64,000 nucleotides of DNA, taken from an uncultured Porphyromonadaceae bacterium. Lineage in GTDB: Bacteria; Bacteroidota; Bacteroidia; Bacteroidales; Muribaculaceae. Within the stretch, counting starts at the first letter, position 1. Every line of letters begins with the position of its first letter. The stretch covers positions 186,001-250,000 of the forward strand of contig UQGP01000001.1 in the NCBI GenBank assembly GCA_900540625.1, written 5' to 3'. Below the pieces are notes generated by a model, which did not search any database, had not been told where the DNA came from, and was given only the letters and a program-made list of their open reading frames with translations. Shown here piece after piece: positions 17,928-26,132 of the stretch. The translations under genes and the position numbers were made by a program.

Positions 17928-20204
17928 ATGAACCCCATCAAAAAGACCATCACATTGGCCGACGGGCGCCAGATTACGCTGGAGACCGGCAAATTGGCCA
18001 AACAGGCTGATGGCGCCGTGGAGCTCCGCATGGGCAATACCATGCTTCTGGCAACAGTCGTCTCCGCCAAGGAAGCCGGCGAAGGCGTAGACTTTATGCC
18101 TCTCCAAGTCGAATACAAAGAAAAATTCTCGGCAGCAGGACGCTTCCCCGGCGGCTTCCTCAAACGCGAAGGCCGCGCCAACGATTACGAAATCCTGACC
18201 TCTCGCCTCGTGGATCGCGTATTGCGTCCCCTTTTCCCCGACAATTACCACGCCGACACGTTCGTCAACATCATCATGTTCTCGTCCGACGGCGTAGACA
18301 TGCCTGACGCGCTCGCCGGCCTGGCAGCCAGTGCCGCCCTCGCCGTCAGCGACATACCTTTCAACGGACCCATCTCCGAGGTGCGCGTTGCACGCATCAA
18401 CGGCGAATTTGTTATCGACCCCACATTCGAGCAGCTCGAACAAGCCGATATGGAACTGATGGTAGGTGCCACCTACGACAACATCATGATGGTCGAAGGT
18501 GAAATGGACGAAGTGTCCGAAGCCGACCTTCTGGCAGCACTCAAGGCCGCACACGCCGCCATCAAGGAGCAGTGCAAGGCTCAGATGGAACTCGCCGAAG
18601 AAGTAGGCAAAGTAAAACGCGAATATTGCCACGAGGTCAACGACGAAGACCTGCGCAAAGACGTACACGACAAATGCTATGACCGCGCTTACGCCGTAGC
18701 CAAGGCCGGCAGCGCCGACAAGCACTGGCGTCAAGACTCCTTTGACGCAATTTGCCAAGAATACATCGATGCACTTCCCGAAGAAGAGCGCGACGAAAAA
18801 GCCCCGCTGGTCAAACGCTACTACCACGACGTAGAACGCGAAGCCGTACGCCGCTGCATACTCGACGAAGGCATCCGCCTGGACGGCCGCAAGACCACCG
18901 AAATACGCCCCATCTGGTGCGAAACCGACTACCTGCCCGGACCTCACGGAAGCGCCGTATTCACCCGCGGTGAGACACAAGCTCTGGCCACCGTCACTCT
19001 CGGCACAAAGATGGACGAAAAAATTCTAGACGATGTGCTCAACCAAGGACGCGAACGCTTCCTGCTGCACTACAATTTCCCGCCCTTCTCCACCGGCGAA
19101 GCCAAGGCACAACGCGGCGTAGGCCGTCGCGAAATCGGCCACGGCAACTTGGCACACCGCGCCCTCAAACGCATGTTCCCCGATGACTTCCCCTACGTAT
19201 GCCGCATAGTCAGCGACATTCTCGAGTCCAACGGCTCCTCGTCCATGGCCACCGTATGCGCCGGTACCCTGGCGCTACTTGACGCAGGCGTCAAGATGAA
19301 GAAACCCGTCAGCGGTATAGCCATGGGCCTCATCACCGACACCGATTCGCCCAAATACGCCATCCTGAGCGACATCCTCGGCGACGAAGACCACCTCGGA
19401 GATATGGACTTCAAGGTTACGGGCACACGCGACGGCATCACCGCCACGCAGATGGATATCAAGTGCGACGGACTCTCCTACGAAATCCTCGAAAAAGCGC
19501 TCATGCAGGCTCACGAAGGACGTATGCACATCCTCGACATCATCGAGCAGACAATACCCGCACCTCGCGAAGACTACAAACCGCAAGTTCCGCGCATCGT
19601 CACAATGATTATACCCAAAGAACTTATCGGTGCAGTCATCGGCCCGGGCGGAAAAGTCATACAAGGAATTCAGGAAGCCTCCGGTGCAACCGTCAGCATC
19701 GACGAAATCGACGAAGGCGGATATATCGAAGTGGCCGCAGCCAACAAGCCCAGCATCGACAAAGCCCTCGAACTTATCAACGCCATCGTTGCCCTGCCCG
19801 AAGAAGGCAAAGTATACACCGGTAAAGTCCAGTCCATCATGGACTTCGGCGCATTTGTCGAATTCATGCCCAACCGCGACGGACTGCTCCACATCAGCGA
19901 AATCGCTTGGGAGCGTCTCCCCGACATGGAAGCCAGCGGCCTCCACGAAGGCGACACCGTCGAGGTCAAACTTATCGAAATCGACAAGAAAACCGGCAAG
20001 TACCGTCTGTCCATGCGTGCCCTCAAGCCCAAACCCGAAGGCTACGTAGAGCATAACGGCCGCAGCGAACGTCCACGCCGTGACGGTGACCGCGGTGACC
20101 GCCGCCCGCGTCGCGATGGCGAACGTCCACGCCGCGATGGCGACCGCGGAGACCGTCGTCCCCGCCGTGACAACAACCATCACAACGAAAACAACAACGA
20201 CTGA
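17928..20204 (+). CDS. pnp: Polyribonucleotide nucleotidyltransferase
   Basis: A 758-residue PNPase that degrades RNA 3' to 5' by phosphorolysis. The domain order is standard: first RNase PH domain (about 10-230), helical linker, second RNase PH domain (about 310-540), KH domain with [18 protein letters not shown] (about 565-620) and S1 domain (about 630-705). The last 45 residues are an Arg/Asp/Gly tail of repeated [11 protein letters not shown] units, encoded by near-identical DNA repeats; such RG-rich tails occur in RNA-binding proteins and may strengthen RNA contact. The gene has its own promoter and an intrinsic terminator at 20240-20275. Confidence 0.96.
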   Translation: MNPIKKTITLADGRQITLETGKLAKQADGAVELRMGNTMLLATVVSAKEAGEGVDFMPLQVEYKEKFSAAGRFPGGFLKREGRANDYEILTSRLVDRVLRPLFPDNYHADTFVNIIMFSSDGVDMPDALAGLAASAALAVSDIPFNGPISEVRVARINGEFVIDPTFEQLEQADMELMVGATYDNIMMVEGEMDEVSEADLLAALKAAHAAIKEQCKAQMELAEEVGKVKREYCHEVNDEDLRKDVHDKCYDRAYAVAKAGSADKHWRQDSFDAICQEYIDALPEEERDEKAPLVKRYYHDVEREAVRRCILDEGIRLDGRKTTEIRPIWCETDYLPGPHGSAVFTRGETQALATVTLGTKMDEKILDDVLNQGRERFLLHYNFPPFSTGEAKAQRGVGRREIGHGNLAHRALKRMFPDDFPYVCRIVSDILESNGSSSMATVCAGTLALLDAGVKMKKPVSGIAMGLITDTDSPKYAILSDILGDEDHLGDMDFKVTGTRDGITATQMDIKCDGLSYEILEKALMQAHEGRMHILDIIEQTIPAPREDYKPQVPRIVTMIIPKELIGAVIGPGGKVIQGIQEASGATVSIDEIDEGGYIEVAAANKPSIDKALELINAIVALPEEGKVYTGKVQSIMDFGAFVEFMPNRDGLLHISEIAWERLPDMEASGLHEGDTVEVKLIEIDKKTGKYRLSMRALKPKPEGYVEHNGRSERPRRDGDRGDRRPRRDGERPRRDGDRGDRRPRRDNNHHNENNND

Positions 20205-20239
20205 TAATCCCTCATAGAGGCATCAAGCCATACAGACCG

Positions 20240-20275
20240 GAGCGGCTGCCCTCACGGGCGGCCGCTCTTCTTTTG
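20240..20275 (+). terminator. Intrinsic terminator of pnp
   Basis: GAGCGGCTGCCC (20240-20251) pairs with GGGCGGCCGCTC (20256-20267) with one G-U pair and a 4-base loop, followed by TTCTTTTG. Confidence 0.8.
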
Positions 20276-20409
20276 TGCCTTAATGAATATTCGCGTTGGT
20301 TGTTTTATTTGAAATTGTATTACGATTATAATCTACTGAAAAAGAGTGTATTACACTTTTAATTGACACTAATTAACAGATTTTAACCGAGGGGTTAATT
20401 GGACGTTTG

Positions 20410-20417
20410 TACTTTTG
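20410..20417 (+). promoter_or_regulatory. -7 element of the DUF5684 gene
   Basis: TACTTTTG fits TAnnTTTG. No exact -33 box is seen. A start near 20424 leaves a leader of about 30 bases before the ATG at 20454. Confidence 0.5.
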
Positions 20418-20453
20418 TGCTAAAAAAATGTTTCACCTTCAAATTATGCTATT

Positions 20454-20915
20454 ATGGATTCGATTTTTGCTTTTTTGAATGCCAATTTATTTGTAAGCTT
20501 TGTCTTAGGCATTGTCACTTTGGTCGCAATGTGGCGTGTGTTTTCAAAAGCCGGGTATTCCGGTTGGTATACTCTGGTCCCGGTTTATAATACCGTTATC
20601 TTTCTTCGAGTAGCTAAGCGCTCTCCATGGTTGGTATTCCTGACTCTTGTGCCGTATATAAGCCTTGTATTCAGTCGGGGTGTTGATTACTCCTCATTGT
20701 GGTATTCCACATCCTACATCTCTTTTATGTATTACCTGCTTTATGTGATGGATTGCATTAGTCTTATAGTGCCTCTCATAGGTGGAATCGGAATAGCCAA
20801 GGCGTTTGGTAAAAATACCGTTTTTGGTATCGGTTTGTTTTTGTTGCCGTTCATCTTCTATCCGATCCTTGCTTTCGGCAATGCCGAATATACAGATGAC
20901 GATGAGGGCTTTTAA
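20454..20915 (+). CDS. DUF5684 small integral membrane protein
   Basis: 153 residues with about four hydrophobic segments. The pattern WRVFSKAGYSGWYTLVPVYNTVIFLRVAKRSPW in the first half is the DUF5684 hallmark, also found fused to signal-peptidase-like proteins in some Bacteroidetes. The C-terminus is acidic (YTDDDEGF). Its function is unknown. The gene stands alone between the pnp terminator and a palindrome at 20938-20969. Confidence 0.75.
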   Translation: MDSIFAFLNANLFVSFVLGIVTLVAMWRVFSKAGYSGWYTLVPVYNTVIFLRVAKRSPWLVFLTLVPYISLVFSRGVDYSSLWYSTSYISFMYYLLYVMDCISLIVPLIGGIGIAKAFGKNTVFGIGLFLLPFIFYPILAFGNAEYTDDDEGF

Positions 20916-20937
20916 GGCTGCGTCTAAGTCGCAAGCC

Positions 20938-20969
20938 CTGTAGGGGCGTAATACATTGCGCCCCTACAG
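20938..20969. repeat. Perfect 11-bp palindrome with AGGGGCG core
   Basis: CTGTAGGGGCG (20938-20948) and CGCCCCTACAG (20959-20969) form a perfect stem with a 10-base loop. It follows the DUF5684 stop by 22 bases. The same TAGGGGC core forms the hairpin after susD at 49880-49912, which suggests a dispersed palindromic family that can also act as a terminator. Confidence 0.7.
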
Positions 20970-21043
20970 TAGGTACATTCAGCCCAATTCAGCGAAACGC
21001 CGAACGATGACTACAGACTAAGTCTCCTTCATCTGCGTTTATA

Positions 21044-21090
21044 CACATAAAGTGAGGGACAGCCGCAATGGTTGTCCCTCGCTTTGTGTG
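21044..21090. terminator. Long hairpin after the carboxylase subunit gene
   Basis: An 18-base arm from CACATAAAG to GGGACA (21044-21061) pairs with TGTCCC to TTTGTGTG (21073-21090) with two G-U positions. It sits 28 bases past the stop of the minus-strand gene ending at 21118 and probably ends that transcript. Confidence 0.7.
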
Positions 21091-21117
21091 ACGGCTTAAA
21101 GCCGTGATTTGTCGTTA

Positions 21118-23022
21118 TCAGTCAGCGAATTCGATGAGGACGGTATCGTTGCCGATTTGGTCGCCGGGAGCTACAAACACGCGCTTAACGGTGCAGTCGC
21201 GGTCAGCGGTAACATCATTCTCCATCTTCATGGCCTCGTAAACCAAGAGGGTCTTGCCCTTGGTCACCTTGTCGCCGGCGGCCACGTCAATGCTGATGAT
21301 GCGTCCGGGCATGGGAGCCTTGACTACGGGTCCGGTGATAGGCTCTTCGGCAGCGGCAGGAGCAGCTTCAGCCTCGGCAGCAGCGGGAGCGGCAGCAGCA
21401 GCGGCAGCCTTGGCGGCGGCGTATTCGGCAGCACGACGTTTCTTCAAGAACGGCAGAGCCACATTGGGCAGCAATTCAAGCAACAGTTTCTCCTCGGTAT
21501 TCGAGGCAAGCTTAGCGCCGCCACAATCGGCCAAAGCGGGATTTTCAGGTTCTTTGTACTTGGAGGTATCGTATGCGTACTCGGTGGCATCGCCGGTGAT
21601 TTTTTCGCGGAAAGCGGGATCTACGGGCACGGGAGTGTGGCCGTATTCGCCCTTAACCAGCGAAATAAACTGGTTGGACTTGGTGGTGTAGTCGGGATTG
21701 CCTTTGCGGCGGTCGATGGCCACCATCACAGCCTGGCTGCCTACAATCTGGCTGGTAGGTGTAACCAGGGGCACCAGACCGGCATCGCGGCGTACCATAG
21801 GTATCAGGCGCATAGCGTCTTCGAGAACGTCTTCGGCCTTGAGCGACTTCAGCTGAGCCACCATATTGGAGTACATACCGCCGGGAACTTCGGCATTCTT
21901 CACCAGCTCGTTGGGTTTGGGGAAGCCGAAATACTTCTCGATAGCGTGGCATGCGTCGAGCAATGCTTCTTCGTTGCCTGCCTTGGCTGCAGCGACAGCG
22001 GCATCGATTTGTGCCTCGACTTCGGCGGGAACCTTGTCGGTGAGGGGATCGAATTCGCGGGGGAAGTTGTCTTTGTTCAGGTCGTAAGCAGCGAGGCTCT
22101 GACGAGCGCCGCGCAGTGCCTTGCGGATTTCGCCGACGGCCTTCATATCCACGTCCAGTTCGACGCCGAGTTTGTCTGCAAAGAGGTATACCAATTCGAT
22201 GGCCGGAGCAGCGCTACCGCCGCCGAACCACCAGATATTGGTATCGAGGATATCGACACCGTGGAGTATGGCCATGATGCAGGATGCAAGGCCGTAGCCG
22301 GGTGTGCAGTGTGTATGGAAGTCGATGTCAACATTGACATTGGCTTTGAGTTTGGAGATGATGGAGGCTGCACGCGAAGGTGTCACGAGGCCGGCCATAT
22401 CCTTGAGGGTGATTATCTTGGCGCCGAGGGCTTCCATAGCCTTGGCTTTCTCAACGAAGTATTCGTCGGTGAAAATTTTCTTGGGAGCGGGAGCTGCGGG
22501 AGCTTTCTTGCCGAACAATTTGGCGAAGAAGCCCTTGGGTGCTTCGACCTGAGGCGCTTCTTCCTTGGGGTCTACGGTGTAGCATACGGCACCGTCGGGG
22601 ACGCCGCCCAGGGCGTTGATCATGCGGATGGACTCCTTGACGTTGTCGATGTCGTTGAGCGCATCAAAGATACGCATAACATTCAGACCGTTGGTGATAG
22701 CTTCTTTGTAGAAGCCTTCGAGCACATAGTCGGGATAAGGCACATAGCCAAAAAGGTTGCGACCGCGAGACAGAGCCGACAGCATCGACTTGCCCTTCAT
22801 GACTTTGGAGACGGAGCGCAGACGATCCCAGGGAGATTCGTCGAGATAGCGCATTACCGAGTCGGGTACGGCGCCGCCCCATACTTCCATAATGTAGAAG
22901 CCGGCATTCTCGTACAACGGCAGCAGTTTGTCAATTTCGGACTGGCTCAAACGGGTGGCGAACAATGATTGTTGGCCGTCGCGGAGTGTTAGGTCGCGGA
23001 TTTTCAGTTTACGCTTTTCCAT
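21118..23022 (-). CDS. Pyruvate carboxylase subunit B / oxaloacetate decarboxylase alpha-type protein
   Basis: 634 residues. The N-terminal carboxyltransferase domain (HMGL-like TIM barrel) begins with IRDLTLRDGQQSLFATR, carrying the metal and substrate site residues, and is followed by the PYC/OADA conserved domain. An Ala/Pro/Glu-rich linker (about 535-565) leads to a C-terminal biotinyl domain with EAMKMEN, whose Lys carries biotin. An unusual Ala/Pro-rich insert (KKAPAAPAPKK) lies near residue 175 inside the barrel. It transfers carboxyl between oxaloacetate or pyruvate and biotin in C4/propionate metabolism. No decarboxylase beta or gamma subunit lies next to it. A TAACTTTG element at 23176-23183 (minus) is its probable promoter. 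Confidence 0.92.
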   Translation of the reverse strand: MEKRKLKIRDLTLRDGQQSLFATRLSQSEIDKLLPLYENAGFYIMEVWGGAVPDSVMRYLDESPWDRLRSVSKVMKGKSMLSALSRGRNLFGYVPYPDYVLEGFYKEAITNGLNVMRIFDALNDIDNVKESIRMINALGGVPDGAVCYTVDPKEEAPQVEAPKGFFAKLFGKKAPAAPAPKKIFTDEYFVEKAKAMEALGAKIITLKDMAGLVTPSRAASIISKLKANVNVDIDFHTHCTPGYGLASCIMAILHGVDILDTNIWWFGGGSAAPAIELVYLFADKLGVELDVDMKAVGEIRKALRGARQSLAAYDLNKDNFPREFDPLTDKVPAEVEAQIDAAVAAAKAGNEEALLDACHAIEKYFGFPKPNELVKNAEVPGGMYSNMVAQLKSLKAEDVLEDAMRLIPMVRRDAGLVPLVTPTSQIVGSQAVMVAIDRRKGNPDYTTKSNQFISLVKGEYGHTPVPVDPAFREKITGDATEYAYDTSKYKEPENPALADCGGAKLASNTEEKLLLELLPNVALPFLKKRRAAEYAAAKAAAAAAAPAAAEAEAAPAAAEEPITGPVVKAPMPGRIISIDVAAGDKVTKGKTLLVYEAMKMENDVTADRDCTVKRVFVAPGDQIGNDTVLIEFAD

Positions 23023-23175
23023 AATTAATGGTCAGTGGGTTTGTGAGGTTAATATGGTATTGGATAATGTTTGTCATTATCTGTATAGTGTATCGAGGTG
23101 ACGTTTTGCCATGTCGCGGCGCGTGATTTCACTATGAATAACGCCCGGTCAAGACACTTTGTCCTCCCGACACCG

Positions 23176-23183
23176 CAAAGTTA
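23176..23183 (-). promoter_or_regulatory. -7 element of the carboxylase subunit gene
   Basis: Minus strand reads TAACTTTG. Predicted start near 23169, leader about 145 bases. No clear -33 box. Confidence 0.5.
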
Positions 23184-23239
23184 ACAGAAAATATTTGATA
23201 TGCAGAAATTTTTCCCTAAATATTTTCGCGAAAAATGAC

Positions 23240-23247
23240 TATTTTTG
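23240..23247 (+). promoter_or_regulatory. -7 element of the CpsB-type phosphatase gene
   Basis: TATTTTTG fits TAnnTTTG and overlaps the TTG at 23245 that opens the longest reading frame. This argues that translation starts at the ATG at 23272, about 18 bases after the predicted transcription start. Confidence 0.6.
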
Positions 23248-23271
23248 CAGTCCAATAAAACCCTTTCGAAA

Positions 23272-24006
23272 ATGTTCAATATTTTCAAAAAGCCATCAGA
23301 ACCCATAAACCTTTGGTTTTCAACAGATATACACTGTCATGTAGTCCCCGGAGTAGATGACGGCTCACCTGACGCGGATACTTCCTCCGAACTGGTGTCG
23401 GCGTTGTACGATATGGGCATACGCCATATCATAGCGACGCCGCACGTCACTCAAGCCACTTTCGAGAACAATCCTCAGACTTTGGCCGGCCCGATTCAGG
23501 CGCTCAAAGATGTTCTGGCGCGCGATGGCGTGGACGTACGCATCGACCACTCGGCCGAATATCGTATCGACGAGCTGCTGCAACGGCATATCGAGCAAGG
23601 TATACTCATGCCCTTCCCCGACAATTACCTGCTTATCGAAAACTCCTTCATTCAAGAGCCGTGGAACATCGAACAATTAGTGTTTGACTTACAAGTACGC
23701 GGATACAAGCCCATACTCGCGCACCCGGAGCGCTACCTATACTACCATGCACGCGGCAACCGCTACCAAGAGTTGCACCGCAACCTTTTGTTCCAAGTCA
23801 ATATGCTGTCCCTGGCCGGATACTACGGCAAGCAGGAAAAGAAAATGGCCGAGGCACTGGCCAAGGCCGGAATGGTGGACTTCCTGGGTACGGATATGCA
23901 CGGGCATCGCCACGTAACTTGCCTGCGCGAATATCTCGCGTCGTCCGAAGCGCGCCACCATCGCAACTTGCTCGCTCCCAAAATCAAGAATAACATTTTC
24001 GACTGA
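23272..24006 (+). CDS. CpsB/YwqE-type tyrosine-protein phosphatase (PHP fold)
   Basis: 244 residues with the PHP-domain metal motifs of CpsB/CapC phosphatases: DIHCHVVPGVDDGS near the N-terminus, IIATPHV, YRIDELL, PILAHPERY, and FLGTDMHGHRH near the C-terminus. These enzymes dephosphorylate the tyrosine kinase that controls capsule or exopolysaccharide assembly. The WcaJ-type transferase at 61558-62970 is the only other polysaccharide-initiation gene in the window, and no kinase is adjacent. The start at 23272 is chosen because the upstream TTG lies inside the promoter element. Confidence 0.88.
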   Translation: MFNIFKKPSEPINLWFSTDIHCHVVPGVDDGSPDADTSSELVSALYDMGIRHIIATPHVTQATFENNPQTLAGPIQALKDVLARDGVDVRIDHSAEYRIDELLQRHIEQGILMPFPDNYLLIENSFIQEPWNIEQLVFDLQVRGYKPILAHPERYLYYHARGNRYQELHRNLLFQVNMLSLAGYYGKQEKKMAEALAKAGMVDFLGTDMHGHRHVTCLREYLASSEARHHRNLLAPKIKNNIFD

Positions 24007-24028
24007 AAAGGCCGCGAACAAGGCCTGC

Positions 24029-24126
24029 AATAGCCGTAGTAGTCCAATAGCTGCTACGGCTATTGCTGCTATTATGGCTATTGCTGCTATATTATAGCTA
24101 TTATAGCTGCTATAGCCGTTATGGCT
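24029..24126. repeat. TAGC/GGCTAT-word repeat with 11-bp inverted repeat, convergent terminator
   Basis: A run built from GCTATT, GCTGCTA and TAGCCGT words. It starts with a perfect inverted repeat (AATAGCCGTAG 24029-24039 and CTACGGCTATT 24054-24064) and ends in TAGCCGTTATGGCTGATA. It lies between two convergent stops (24006 and 24136). A related run sits between convergent genes at 43928-43984. Confidence 0.65.
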
Positions 24127-24135
24127 GATACGCAA

Positions 24136-25176
24136 TTACTTGGATTGAATGACGGCGATGGCCTTATCGAGCATCGTGTCGTGTCCCATAGCGGCTTGTG
24201 CCGGGTCAAGGTCGACCGCACAGCCATCCGAGGGGTTGACCCCGGCCTCGGTGCTGTTGCCTTGCGCATCCAAGAAGGAGCAGGCCGAGAAGCGTATGCT
24301 CCATCCGCACGGCAACTCGGAAGACATCGGCATTCCGCTACCGCCGCCGGTGGTAGCCCCGACAACGGTGACTGTCGGCAATAGGCGCATCACGGACACA
24401 AAGTTGTTGGCTGCGCTGAAGGTGGAGCGGTTGCACAGCACCACCACGGGCTTCAGCCAGCGCACACGTCCGGCATCGGCTGCATCATAATAATAGGCGT
24501 AAGGTTCGGCAAAGTCGCCATGCCCCGGCCCGGTCTTATGTACAGTGTATCCGGCAAGGGTACGTCCCGTGATAAAGCGCCGTACAAGGGTTTCGACATT
24601 GGTCATATTGCCACCACCGTTGTCACGCACGTCAATAATCAGGCCCTGAGCTATCTCGAAGTACGATAATACGGCGTCAAGATTGCCCTCGCCGATGGTG
24701 CTGCTGAAACTACGATACGAGACATATCCTATACGCTGGGGCAGCATGGCGTAAGTCAGCGCTCCGGCTTGGCGATAATCAAAGTTCAAGTAATGTTCGA
24801 GCACAAGGCGCTCGTCGTAATTTTGCGGATAGTCGCTCCACCACTTGCGATAGTACGAAGTGTTGAACGAGGCCGACAAATTGACATGGCCGTCGCGCAA
24901 CTCGTCCAGCATACGAGCGCATACATCGAAAAGCTGCTGCGCCGTGCGGCACGCCTTAGCTTGCGGACGATAGCGGCGATACACCTCGTCCCAGTCCACG
25001 CCTTTCCGGTCAAAGAAGCAGTAATGCCGATCCAAAATATTCCATAGTGCGTCAAAATTGCCCATGATTGTATTATCTTCTTCCTCGATACTGTGGCAAG
25101 CCATGAAACCGAGGGTCAGAATTGCGCAAATCAGCGCACAACACGCTGTATGTATCTTTGTGCTAATAGCGGTCAT
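24136..25176 (-). CDS. S41 family peptidase, lipoprotein
   Basis: 346 residues. The signal ends in a lipobox (GFMAC, Cys27), so the protein is expected to be anchored in the envelope. It has an S41 (C-terminal processing/tricorn-like) core: LDELRDGHVNL (residues 90-100), GLIIDVRDNGGG (178-189) and the catalytic Ser region CNRSTFSAANNF, with Ser254 the likely nucleophile. A PDZ domain is not evident, unlike in CtpA. It is the last gene of the minus-strand run topoisomerase - DUF3316 - S41. A 21-base direct duplication lies in the gap just upstream (25203-25244). Confidence 0.85.
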   Translation of the reverse strand: MTAISTKIHTACCALICAILTLGFMACHSIEEEDNTIMGNFDALWNILDRHYCFFDRKGVDWDEVYRRYRPQAKACRTAQQLFDVCARMLDELRDGHVNLSASFNTSYYRKWWSDYPQNYDERLVLEHYLNFDYRQAGALTYAMLPQRIGYVSYRSFSSTIGEGNLDAVLSYFEIAQGLIIDVRDNGGGNMTNVETLVRRFITGRTLAGYTVHKTGPGHGDFAEPYAYYYDAADAGRVRWLKPVVVLCNRSTFSAANNFVSVMRLLPTVTVVGATTGGGSGMPMSSELPCGWSIRFSACSFLDAQGNSTEAGVNPSDGCAVDLDPAQAAMGHDTMLDKAIAVIQSK

Positions 25177-25202
25177 ATCTGTCGATTAGGTATACGCTCT
25201 TG

Positions 25203-25244
25203 ATTCGGAGATGTCTCTATATAATTCGGAGATGTCTCTATATA
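25203..25244. repeat. Exact 21-bp tandem duplication
   Basis: A 21-base unit beginning ATTCGGAGATG and ending TCTATATA occurs twice in direct contact (25203-25223, 25224-25244), in the 80-base gap between the DUF3316 stop and the S41 start. It may affect the S41 leader or promoter. Confidence 0.8.
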
Positions 25245-25256
25245 ATATTGTGTATC

Positions 25257-26132
25257 TCAATAGCTTGCGGCAACAATGCGAGTCCCCGGAGCAGTAGTCG
25301 TTGAAGTCATGGGTACGGATAGCCAGCGGGTGACTACGGCGACACTGAAAGCATGAGTGACACTACGCGTCGTGATGTCATTGGCTCGTGTCGAACGCAA
25401 GTCGAAGTGGTAGCCCAGACGCAGTGTCGTGCCTCCGAAATGCAAGTCGGCCCATGCGCGCGCGTCAATGCGTCGGTAGTTGCCCGGCCACGCCACATGT
25501 GCCAGTCCTCGGCGGTCTCCGAGGTATATTTCGTAATACAACTGCCCGTATTGCGGCGAGAAGAACGCTCCGGTCAGAGGCATGGCAGCCATAAGGCCCC
25601 AAGTAACGGGAAGGCGGCCTACGCGCATAGCATAAGTCGCAGCGCCACTGACGCCTACCACCCATGCGCCCTTGGCTGCCGCAGGATTGTTGCCGTTGCG
25701 TCCCAAATACAAGGCTCCGGCATTGAGGGCTGTATAGCCACCTATGCCGGCGCTGACTGCATAGGTGATTAGGAAGCGCCGAGTCATTCCCCACGAGGCC
25801 TCGAAGTCAAAGTTCCACATCGTGGCATTGCGTGCCGGGTTCTGCGTATGATCTACAGTGCCGCCAAGAGTCAATCGCATGCTCCAACGCTCCGGGTCAA
25901 AACCCATGGCCTGTGTACGGCTGTACGAGACGGCGCTATGCCATCCGTCATAATGCAGCGGCGTAAGATAGGTGTCGGCGAGGTGAGCACTGCCTACCTC
26001 GATGCCATATGAAGATGTCACGGGTCGCACCACAACGGACACTGTGTCAGCTATGCCGGGGGACATGGCCACAGCAGGCAGTGTACACAGTAGCGCGGCA
26101 ACGGCTACGATTTTAGAACATACGCTGTTGAC
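25257..26132 (-). CDS. DUF3316-like outer membrane protein
   Basis: About 291 residues with a signal peptide (KIVAVAALLCTLPAVA). The remainder alternates polar and aromatic residues in the way of an outer membrane beta-barrel (ASWGMTRRFLITYAVSAGIGGY, GQLYYEIYLG, TLRLGYHFDLRS). It resembles Bacteroidales DUF3316 proteins, whose role is unknown. The frame is open to 26270, but those 46 extra residues are basic, lie inside the topoisomerase gene and precede the signal, so the Met at 26132 is chosen, giving a 20-base overlap with the upstream stop. Confidence 0.68.
   Translation of the reverse strand, partial: VNSVCSKIVAVAALLCTLPAVAMSPGIADTVSVVVRPVTSSYGIEVGSAHLADTYLTPLHYDGWHSAVSYSRTQAMGFDPERWSMRLTLGGTVDHTQNPARNATMWNFDFEASWGMTRRFLITYAVSAGIGGYTALNAGALYLGRNGNNPAAAKGAWVVGVSGAATYAMRVGRLPVTWGLMAAMPLTGAFFSPQYGQLYYEIYLGDRRGLAHVAWPGNYRRIDARAWADLHFGGTTLRLGYHFDLRSTRANDITTRSVTHAFSVAVVTRWLSVPMTSTTTAPGTRIVAASY

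Noticed and set aside
21109..22968. A 619-codon open frame on the + strand opposite the carboxylase subunit gene
   Set aside because: It lies wholly antisense to a clearly recognised enzyme, is Gly/Val/His-rich without any domain, and results from the codon bias of the real gene.
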